From NCBI RefSeq assembly GCF_002778325.1, contig NZ_NESI01000010.1, positions 1 through 64,000 of the forward strand: a DNA stretch of 64,000 bases, read 5' to 3'. The position numbers were made by a program, and so were the translations under genes. The notes beneath the pieces are model-generated. The model saw nothing but the letters and a program-made list of their open reading frames with translations. It did not search any database and was not told the origin of the DNA. Shown here piece after piece: positions 9,733 to 16,698 of the stretch. The stretch comes from Limnohabitans sp. B9-3. GTDB taxonomy: Bacteria; Pseudomonadota; Gammaproteobacteria; Burkholderiales; Burkholderiaceae_C. Each line of letters begins with the position of its first letter. Position 1 is the stretch's first letter.

Positions 9733-10524
9733 TCAGCGGGTCACAAAATGTTTGGGCGGTGCGGGTTGCCGGAAAAACGGCACGCGTTTGCGCCACAGCT
9801 TGAAGGCTTGCCAGTGGATGCGCACCATGACCATCGCGGTCATCAGGGGGTAGCGCCACAAAGCGCGTCGCAAGGCGGTGCGCGTGATGGGTTGAAGTTC
9901 GCCACTCACGCTCGTTTCGATCAACGGGCCTTGGGCATCGTCGTGGTCCACGCGGGCCACGGTGTGTGTGGCGGTGCGTAGAAAGCGAAAACGGTAGTCG
10001 CCTTGCACCGCACAAAACGGCGAGACATGAAACACCTTGTCGGCGCGCAGTTCGACGCCATACTTCGGGCGGTCGAGCAAATAGCAGTGGCGTTCGCCAA
10101 AGGTGTTGTTCACCTCCACCACGATGGCGCGCAAAGAGTCGTCAGCCGCGTGGCAATACCAAAAGCTCACGGGCTTGAAGGTGTAGCCCAGCACGCGCGG
10201 GTAGCAATGCAGCCACACCTCGCCCGTAGCATCGGTGATGCCCTCGGCCAGCAACATATCGTCTAGCCAAGCCAGAGCGCCGCCTTGTGCCGGACTGCGG
10301 CCATCGCCGTGGTCCACGTCATGAAAGCTGATTGCCCCTGCACGGTTGATGGCCAACGGTGCGTCGCCCGTCGCCAAGCTACGCATCGGCAACATCAAGA
10401 AATAGGTGCCGTAGGCAAACTCATGATGCGTGGGGCGCAAACGGGTGTGACGCACTTGGCCAAACCCGATCAAGCCGGTTTCGGGCAGCGCTTTCGCGAG
10501 AGCTTGCGTCAGGGGGGCTTGCAT
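9733..10524 (-). CDS. DUF1365 domain protein
   Basis: This protein of about 263 residues belongs to the DUF1365 family, which is almost always found beside a CFA-synthase-like methyltransferase and an FAD-dependent amine-oxidase-like protein. Conserved blocks include GQVRHTRLRPTHHEFAYGTYFLM near the N-terminus (about 22-44), GYTFKPVSFWYCH in the middle and AVVEVNNTFGE-like residues. No characterised activity is known to me. An enzymatic role in acyl-chain modification is suggested only by gene linkage. A GTG three bases upstream (10527) is an alternative start. Confidence 0.9.
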   Translation of the reverse strand: MQAPLTQALAKALPETGLIGFGQVRHTRLRPTHHEFAYGTYFLMLPMRSLATGDAPLAINRAGAISFHDVDHGDGRSPAQGGALAWLDDMLLAEGITDATGEVWLHCYPRVLGYTFKPVSFWYCHAADDSLRAIVVEVNNTFGERHCYLLDRPKYGVELRADKVFHVSPFCAVQGDYRFRFLRTATHTVARVDHDDAQGPLIETSVSGELQPITRTALRRALWRYPLMTAMVMVRIHWQAFKLWRKRVPFFRQPAPPKHFVTR

Positions 10525-10542
10525 CACACGCTCAGTGTCCGC

Positions 10543-11826
10543 TCAAGACGTCAGCCAACTCTGTGCGGCAGCACGCCCAGCTTTGAAGCCGTCTTCGTGA
10601 AAGCCGTAGCCCATCCAAGCGCCTGCAAACCACGTACTTTGCTGGCCTTGCAATTGCGGCATCAGCCCTTGCGCTTGCGTGGCTGCCAAGTCAAATACGG
10701 GGTGCGCATAGTCGTAGGTGCCCAGCACTTTGGCGGGGTCAATCTCGTGCACAGGGTTGAGTGACACCACCACGTCTTGCGTGAAAGGCAGGGGCTGTAA
10801 AAGGTTGAGCCAGTAATGCAAACACACACGCGCCGACTCGGTGTTGTGTTGCGCGGCGCGTTCGTAGTTCCAAGCCGCCCAAGCGAGTTTTTTCTTGGGC
10901 ATGACCGATGTGTCGGTATGCAGCACCGCGCGGTTGGCGTGGGTGCGAATCGCGCCTAGGGTGGCTTGTTCTTGCGGCGTCGGTGCGGCCAGCATGCGTA
11001 GGGCTTGGCCCGCGTGGGTGGCCAAGATGACGGCATCAAAGCGTTCGCTGCCCGTGTTCGTGTGCACGGTGGCACCTTGGGCATCGCGCTCGATGCGCAT
11101 CACGGGTGTGTTCAGCCGTTTGTCGGGGATGCGCGCCACAATCTTCTCGACGTAATGTTTCGCGCCACCAGCCACCGTGTGCCATTGCGGGCGGTTGTTG
11201 ACCTGAATCAGGCCGTGGTTGTGGCAAAACCGCACCATCGTGGCGACGGGGAATTGCAGCATTTGGTCGGTGGGACAACTCCAAATGCAGCCCAGCATGG
11301 GCAGCAAATACCAGTCGCGGAAGGTGTCGCCAAAGGCGTGGGTGTGCAAAAAGTCTTGCAGCGGTTGCGCCAGTTCGTGGTCTTGGTTGCGTTCAGCCAG
11401 CGCTGTGGCCAAGGTGTTGAAGCGCATCACGTCGCGCAACATGTTCAAAAAACGCGGTTTGAACAGGTTGCTGCGCTGCGCAAACACCGTGTTCAAGTTG
11501 GCACCGTTCCACTCCAAAGCGCGCTGCCCGGGTTTGCCAGGCACTTGCACCGAGAACGACATGTCCGACTTGGCTGTCGCCACTTGCAGCTCGTCAAACA
11601 GGGCAATCAGGCCTGGATAGGTGCGTTCGTTGTAGACCAAAAACCCTGTGTCCACGCCGTGGGTTTGCAAGCCCGTCGCAGTGGGTAAGGTCACGTCCAC
11701 GGTGTGGGTGTGGCCACCAAAGTAATCGCCCGCTTCAAACAGGGTGAGCTCGGCGTGGCCATGCAAATGGTGGGCGGCTGACAGGCCCGAAATGCCTGAG
11801 CCAACAATCGCCACGCGTCGCGTCAT
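10543..11826 (-). CDS. FAD-dependent oxidoreductase, amine-oxidase/phytoene-desaturase fold
   Basis: This is a flavoprotein of 427 residues. The FAD dinucleotide motif is VAIVGSGISGLSAAHHL (residues 5-21), followed by FEAGDYFGGHTHTV. The C-terminal FAD-contact region reads WFAGAWMGYGFHEDGFKAG. The family is related to amine oxidases and carotenoid desaturases and usually pairs with DUF1365 and a CFA-synthase-like enzyme. The likely role is oxidation or desaturation of a methylated acyl chain (inference). Its ATG overlaps the glutathione peroxidase stop by 4 bases, so it is translationally coupled. Confidence 0.92.
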   Translation of the reverse strand: MTRRVAIVGSGISGLSAAHHLHGHAELTLFEAGDYFGGHTHTVDVTLPTATGLQTHGVDTGFLVYNERTYPGLIALFDELQVATAKSDMSFSVQVPGKPGQRALEWNGANLNTVFAQRSNLFKPRFLNMLRDVMRFNTLATALAERNQDHELAQPLQDFLHTHAFGDTFRDWYLLPMLGCIWSCPTDQMLQFPVATMVRFCHNHGLIQVNNRPQWHTVAGGAKHYVEKIVARIPDKRLNTPVMRIERDAQGATVHTNTGSERFDAVILATHAGQALRMLAAPTPQEQATLGAIRTHANRAVLHTDTSVMPKKKLAWAAWNYERAAQHNTESARVCLHYWLNLLQPLPFTQDVVVSLNPVHEIDPAKVLGTYDYAHPVFDLAATQAQGLMPQLQGQQSTWFAGAWMGYGFHEDGFKAGRAAAQSWLTS

Positions 11827-12422
11827 TGACCTGCCCCTTTGAGCGCCAATTGCTTTTCAATTTCTTGCACAAAGGATTTGTCTTGTGGCCCCGTCATGCT
11901 GCTGAAGCTTTTGACGGTTTGGCCATCGCGGCTGATGATGTATTTGTAAAAGTTCCACTTGGGCGTGGTGCCCGTTTGCTCTGTCAATTGCTTGAACAGG
12001 GGCAGCGCGTCGGGGCCACGCACGGTAGTTTTAACAAACATGGGGAACTTCACACCAAAAGTGCTTTCGCAAAAGTCGGCAATTTTGGCGTTGCTGTCTG
12101 GCTCTTGGGAAAAGTCGTTGCTGGGAAAGCCCAGCAATACCAAGCCTCGGTCCTTGTACTTGGCGTGCAAAGCTTCTAAGCCTTTGTATTGGGACGTGAA
12201 ACCGCAAAAACTGGCTGTGTTCACCACCACCACCACCTGACCCGCGTATTGGCACAGGTTTTGGGGTTTCTCGTCTTGCAGCCGCTGAACGGTGTGCTGC
12301 AGCACGCGCGGGCATGCTGTACTGACAACTTTTTCAGTCGTTGCATAGCCCGATGTGCTTGCAAGCATTGACGCCACAATCAGGGTTCGCCAAACGTTTG
12401 TTAAAAATGAAATGTTTTTCAT
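11823..12422 (-). CDS. Exported glutathione-peroxidase family protein
   Basis: This is a thiol peroxidase of the glutathione peroxidase family (199 residues), probably periplasmic because residues 1-28 form a signal peptide ending SGYA. The peroxidatic cysteine is Cys73 in NTASFCGFTSQYKGLE, and the Trp-Asn pair of the catalytic tetrad is in PKWNFYKY (Trp156, Asn157). The usual FPCNQFGGQEP motif reads FPSNDFSQEP here, so the catalytic Gln is Asp and the loop is one residue shorter. It is the first gene of the operon, 79 bases from the divergent MerR-B12 regulator. Reduction of lipid peroxides would fit a photo-oxidative stress operon. Confidence 0.9.
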   Translation of the reverse strand: MKNISFLTNVWRTLIVASMLASTSGYATTEKVVSTACPRVLQHTVQRLQDEKPQNLCQYAGQVVVVVNTASFCGFTSQYKGLEALHAKYKDRGLVLLGFPSNDFSQEPDSNAKIADFCESTFGVKFPMFVKTTVRGPDALPLFKQLTEQTGTTPKWNFYKYIISRDGQTVKSFSSMTGPQDKSFVQEIEKQLALKGAGQ

Positions 12423-12427
12423 GGTTC

Positions 12428-12465
12428 TTTGAACATGGCTAAATTACGGGTATTGTCTGGGACAA
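12428..12465 (+). promoter_or_regulatory. Divergent control region with TTGTC-N3-GACAA dyad
   Basis: The 79-bp gap between the peroxidase and the MerR-type regulator holds a sigma-70-like promoter reading toward the regulator: TTTGAA at 12428-12433, a 17-bp spacer and TATTGT at 12451-12456. A perfect dyad TTGTC/GACAA with a 3-bp centre (12453-12465) overlaps that -10 region. Its place between the divergent genes makes it the best candidate operator for autoregulation and operon control by the regulator. That it is a CarH/LitR site is an inference. Confidence 0.45.
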
Positions 12466-12501
12466 ACTGAATATCCGCTTCCGCTAACGGTCATTACATT
12501 C

Positions 12502-13443
12502 ATGAACACCTTACCCAATCCCAATGGTTCGATGTTATCCATTGCCGCTGTCGAGCGCGACACGGGCTTAGGCAAAGACACCTTACGTGTTTGGGAGCGC
12601 CGTTATGGATTTCCTGTTCCCGGGCGCGATGCCTTTGGCGAACGCAGCTACCCTTTTGAGCAAGTTGAAAAGCTGCGTGTCATCCGCCGTTTGATGGACC
12701 AAGGCCATCGCCCGGGTCGCATCGTCTCTCAGCCTCTAGAAACTTTGCTCACGCTGGGCCAAGTGCCCGAGGGTGAGGTATTGGGGGAGATGGTCATTCC
12801 TGAGCACTTGGTGGTGCATTTTGGTTTGATCAAAAGTCACGACAGCGAAGCTTTGCAAGCCTTGCTGGCGCAAGACATGGCGCGTGAGGGCTTGAGTGAT
12901 TTCGTGACCGACATCGTGGCGCCTCTGCTGATATGTGTGGGTGAAGCTTGGGCTCGGGGTGACTTGGCGATTTTTGAAGAGCATTTGTTCACGGAGTGCG
13001 TCATCCGCGTCATGCGCCTAGGCATCATGACCTGCACGGTGCCTCGGGATAAGCTGGGGCCGCGTGTGTTGTTGACCACGTTCCCGCAAGAGCCGCATGG
13101 TTTGGGCTTGCTGATGTTGGAATGCGTCTTGGTGGAACAGGGATGCACCTGTTTGTCCTTGGGCACACAAACGCCGGTGCTCGACATCGCCTTTGGGGCC
13201 GTCGCGCACCGAGTGGATGTGGTGGCTTTGAGCTTCAGCAGCTTGGTCAAACCCAACGATGTTGTGGAGGGCCTGCACGAGTTGAGACGTCATTTGACCG
13301 ACGCTGTCAGTGTTTGGGCCGGTGGACAAGCTTTGGCGTTGAGGCGGCGCAAGATCCCTCAAGTGGACATTTTGGGCGGCTTTGCCGATATAGCCTTGGA
13401 GGTTAAGCGCTGGCGCCATGCCGCCCTAAAATTGAAAAAATGA
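12502..13443 (+). CDS. MerR-family regulator with B12-binding photoreceptor domain (CarH/LitR type)
   Basis: This 313-residue regulator has an N-terminal MerR winged helix (about 11-80; LRVWERRYGFPVP) and a C-terminal cobalamin-binding module. The helical-bundle motif Wx9EH is intact (Trp150, Glu160, His161), and the B12 motif ExHxxG is present at Glu197-His199-Gly202, with His199 as the expected lower cobalt ligand. These are the hallmarks of CarH/LitR, which bind adenosylcobalamin, repress in the dark and dissociate from DNA on illumination. It is divergent from the CFA-like operon and overlaps rfaE2 by 4 bases. Light control is inferred from motifs and synteny. A light-independent B12 sensor (CarA-like) is possible. 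Confidence 0.9.
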   Translation: MNTLPNPNGSMLSIAAVERDTGLGKDTLRVWERRYGFPVPGRDAFGERSYPFEQVEKLRVIRRLMDQGHRPGRIVSQPLETLLTLGQVPEGEVLGEMVIPEHLVVHFGLIKSHDSEALQALLAQDMAREGLSDFVTDIVAPLLICVGEAWARGDLAIFEEHLFTECVIRVMRLGIMTCTVPRDKLGPRVLLTTFPQEPHGLGLLMLECVLVEQGCTCLSLGTQTPVLDIAFGAVAHRVDVVALSFSSLVKPNDVVEGLHELRRHLTDAVSVWAGGQALALRRRKIPQVDILGGFADIALEVKRWRHAALKLKK

Positions 13444-13943
13444 CCCTGTCCACTTTGCCCGCCCCCGCTTTTTTGTCTAAATTGGTCGCCCGTGCCGACG
13501 CCCCTGCTCGGGTAGCCGCCTTGCGTGCGCAAGGGCCGGTGGTCTTCACCAATGGCGTGTTTGACGTGTTGCATCGCGGCCATGCCAGCTATTTGGCGCA
13601 AGCGCGTTCCTTAGGCGGTAGTTTGGTGGTAGCGCTCAACAGCGACGCCTCTGCGCGGCGCCTGGGCAAAGGCCCAGACCGTCCTTTGAACAACGAGGCG
13701 GACCGCGCGGCCTTGATGGCCGCCTTGGAGTCGGTCAGCTTGGTTACGTGGTTTGACGAGGACACCCCGTTGGAACTGATCACCGAATTGCGCCCCGACG
13801 TGTTGGTCAAAGGCGGCGACTACGACATGGCCAAACTGGCCGAGACCAACGTGGTGCTGGCCTATGGTGGCCGGGCCCAGGCTATTCCTTTTGTGGACGG
13901 TTACTCCACCACCGCCTTGGTGAAAAAAATACGCCAAGGCTGA
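13440..13943 (+). CDS. rfaE2: D-glycero-beta-D-manno-heptose 1-phosphate adenylyltransferase
   Basis: This enzyme makes ADP-D-glycero-D-manno-heptose from heptose 1-phosphate and ATP for the lipopolysaccharide inner core. At 167 residues it corresponds to the C-terminal half of E. coli HldE, the split form usual in betaproteobacteria. The nucleotidyltransferase motif is TNGVFDVLHRGH (HRGH at 45-48), followed by RPLNNEADRAALMAAL and VKGGDYD. The ATG overlaps the regulator's stop by 4 bases, an unusual coupling of an LPS gene to a B12/light regulator. The kinase partner (rfaE1) is not in the window. Confidence 0.95.
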   Translation: MTLSTLPAPAFLSKLVARADAPARVAALRAQGPVVFTNGVFDVLHRGHASYLAQARSLGGSLVVALNSDASARRLGKGPDRPLNNEADRAALMAALESVSLVTWFDEDTPLELITELRPDVLVKGGDYDMAKLAETNVVLAYGGRAQAIPFVDGYSTTALVKKIRQG

Positions 13944-13947
13944 CTTG

Positions 13948-16686
13948 TTAGGCGAACACCGCTTGCCACAGCGCCAAGATGGCGGCGCGCTCTTGGGCCA
14001 ATTCAGCGAGCGGCACCTGGGTCGGTAACTCATCCAAACGCGCACGGTGCTGAACTCGGCGCAGTTCTCGGTAAGCGCTGCCAGCCGCAACACCCACCCC
14101 CAAGGGCAGCAACCCAGCCATTTCGGCATGTTGCAGCAGGGCGATGTTGCCCACGTTGTCCAACAACGCGGGGTGTTGTTTGGCGAACGCCAGCACCAAA
14201 AACTGCACGGCAAACTCCACGTCCACCATGCCGCCGGCGCTGTGCTTCACGTCAAAGAAGCCTTCCTTCACGGGGCGCGCGGCGCGGAGCTTGTCGCGCA
14301 TGCCTACAATTTCTGCGCGTAACGCAGCAGGGTCTCGAGGTGCGTTGATCACGTTGGCCCGAACCGTGTCAAAGCGTGCTTTCAGATCGGGCATGCCAAT
14401 GCAAAACCGTGCCCGTGTCATGGCTTGGTGTTCCCATGTCCAAGCGGTGTTGTTGCCGCGTTGTTCTTGGTAATTGGCGTAGGCCTCGAAGGTGGAGACC
14501 AGCAGGCCCGAGTTGCCGTTGGGTCGCAAGGCGGTGTCGATCTCGTACAAATCACCTTCACTGGTTTTCACGCTCAGCCAGTTGATGAGCTTGCGCACAA
14601 AAGTGGCGTAAATCTCGCCAGCTTGCGGGTGTGTGTCTTCGACCACAAACACGATGTCTAAATCGCTGCCATAGCCCAGTTCTTTGCCACCCAATTTGCC
14701 ATAGGCCAAGATCGCAAATTGCGGCTCTTCGCGGTGGCGCTGCTTGATGTTTTGCCACACCCAACGGCTGGTGATTTTGAGCAGGCTGTCGGCCAGTGCA
14801 CTCAAGTCGTCCGCCACTTGCTCGACGCTGATGCGCTGTTCCACATCGCGTGCCAAAGTGCGAAACACTTCGGCATGGTGGGCACGGCGCAGCAAGTTGA
14901 GCAGTGTTTCTTCGTCGGCTTGGTTGGTCGACTGCAGGGCTTGCCGGCGCTGTTCGAGTTCTTTTTCAAACACGGCTGCGTCAAACCGTTCGCGCAGCAA
15001 AGCGGGGCTGGCCAATTCGTCGATCACGCCCGGGTGTTGCAGCAAATACTTCGCAGGCCAGCGCGCCAGTCCCAGCAGGCGTAGCAACTGCTCATGCACC
15101 CGTGGTCGCTCGACCAGCAAGGCCAAATAGCTCTCGCGACGCAGCAGCGGCTCCATCCAGTCGCACCAGCGCACGGCAGCTTCTTCGCTCACGCGGCCTT
15201 CTTCGACCCACGCGTTGGTGCGTTGCAAGAGTTTGAGCAGCCGTTGCATGACTTCATCGCGCAGGGTACGGATGCGAGGCTGCTCGGCCCAGTCGGTCAC
15301 GCGCAGCGCCAAGCGGGCATTCAATTCGGGCAGCAAGGTCGTCAAGCGCATGCTCTCGTTGACCACGGCCGGGTGGCTCGCGTTCGCGCCAGCGGCGCCC
15401 GTTGATGCGTTCGCGTCTTCGCCTTGACCCAGCAAGTGGTCGAACTCGTAGGCGACGAGTTCGCGGTGGCCGCCGAGCTGAGCCAAAAAGGCGGGTACGT
15501 CGGTACAGCCCATGGTTTGGGCGATCCACAACAAATCAGCTTCAGCCGTGGGCAGTTGGTGGGTTTGCTGGTCGTCCAGGTACTGAATGCGGTGTTCCAC
15601 TTGACGCAAAAACACATAGGCCTTGGCCAGCGCGTCGGCGGTGGATGCGGGCATGAGCTTGGCGTCACCAAGGCGTTGTAAGGCGTCTAAGGTTGGGCGC
15701 GTGCGCAGTTCTGGGTAGTGCCCGCCGCGCACCACTTGCAGCAGCTGCACCGTGAACTCGATTTCACGAATCCCACCGCGACCCAGTTTGACATCGTTCG
15801 CGCGCTCAGGCCGCCCGGCGCTTTGGCTGAGGGTGTGGTGGCGGATTTGTTGGTGCAAGTTACGCAATGCCGCAAACACGCTGTAGTCGAGGTAGCGGCG
15901 AAACACAAAGGGCAGCACGGTGTCACGCAACTCGGCAGCGTTGCGCAAGGCATTCAGTGGCTCACTGAAAGGGGCCACCACACGGCTTTTCAGCCATGCA
16001 AAGCGTTCCCATTCGCGCCCCTGCACCAAGAAGTAATCTTCCAACGCTTGGCGCGACACCACGCTGGGGCCGGAGTTGCCGTTGGGCCGCAGCGCCAAGT
16101 CCATCCGAAAAACGAAGCCGTGCTCGGTGGTGTCGCCAATTTGGCTGTAAATCAGCTTCACCGCCTTGGCGAAATAGTCGTGGTTGCTGATGCGCCCGCG
16201 TCCGTCAGGCTTGCCGGCTGTGTCGCCATCTTCGTCGTACACATAAATCAGGTCGATGTCGCTCGATACATTCAATTCGCGTGCGCCCAGCTTGCCCATG
16301 CCAACGACCCAAAGTACCGCCCGCGCCCCAGAGGGGGCCAGGGGCGCGCCGTGCAAGGAGTCCAGCTGCTGTTGCGCTTGAACGCACGCCACATCGAGGC
16401 TGAACTCCGCCAACTCGGTCATGGCACGTGTCACCACGCCCAAGGGCGCCTGTTGGGTGGTGTCGAGCACCACCAAGCGCTCCATCACGCACTGGCGCAG
16501 CATGCGCAGGGCGTCGTTGCTGCTGTGCTGCTGGCGCAAAGTGTCAAAACAGGCTTGCATCGTGGCCCGCACGGGCTCACCCGCAGGCAGGGCGAGCAAG
16601 GCATCGCCATACCGCCGCCGCAGACGCTGCACCAAGCGTGAATGCGCACTGAAGTCGCCGGTCGAGGGGGGGATAATTCCAGTCAC
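13948..16686 (-). CDS. glnE: Bifunctional glutamine synthetase adenylyltransferase / adenylyl-removing enzyme
   Basis: GlnE attaches AMP to glutamine synthetase and removes it, under control of PII, tuning nitrogen assimilation. The protein has 912 residues. Two nucleotidyltransferase domains are evident: the N-terminal adenylyl-removing site with GMGKLGARELNVSSDIDLIY (about 130-150) and the C-terminal adenylyltransferase site with AYGKLGGKELGYGSDLDIVF (about 655-675), each with the metal-binding DxD pair. Helical linkers follow each. The start is taken as GTG at 16686, only 12 bases from the divergent yhdP start, so a slightly later start is possible. Confidence 0.96.
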   Translation of the reverse strand: MTGIIPPSTGDFSAHSRLVQRLRRRYGDALLALPAGEPVRATMQACFDTLRQQHSSNDALRMLRQCVMERLVVLDTTQQAPLGVVTRAMTELAEFSLDVACVQAQQQLDSLHGAPLAPSGARAVLWVVGMGKLGARELNVSSDIDLIYVYDEDGDTAGKPDGRGRISNHDYFAKAVKLIYSQIGDTTEHGFVFRMDLALRPNGNSGPSVVSRQALEDYFLVQGREWERFAWLKSRVVAPFSEPLNALRNAAELRDTVLPFVFRRYLDYSVFAALRNLHQQIRHHTLSQSAGRPERANDVKLGRGGIREIEFTVQLLQVVRGGHYPELRTRPTLDALQRLGDAKLMPASTADALAKAYVFLRQVEHRIQYLDDQQTHQLPTAEADLLWIAQTMGCTDVPAFLAQLGGHRELVAYEFDHLLGQGEDANASTGAAGANASHPAVVNESMRLTTLLPELNARLALRVTDWAEQPRIRTLRDEVMQRLLKLLQRTNAWVEEGRVSEEAAVRWCDWMEPLLRRESYLALLVERPRVHEQLLRLLGLARWPAKYLLQHPGVIDELASPALLRERFDAAVFEKELEQRRQALQSTNQADEETLLNLLRRAHHAEVFRTLARDVEQRISVEQVADDLSALADSLLKITSRWVWQNIKQRHREEPQFAILAYGKLGGKELGYGSDLDIVFVVEDTHPQAGEIYATFVRKLINWLSVKTSEGDLYEIDTALRPNGNSGLLVSTFEAYANYQEQRGNNTAWTWEHQAMTRARFCIGMPDLKARFDTVRANVINAPRDPAALRAEIVGMRDKLRAARPVKEGFFDVKHSAGGMVDVEFAVQFLVLAFAKQHPALLDNVGNIALLQHAEMAGLLPLGVGVAAGSAYRELRRVQHRARLDELPTQVPLAELAQERAAILALWQAVFA

Positions 16687-16698
16687 GTTGTAAGCACC

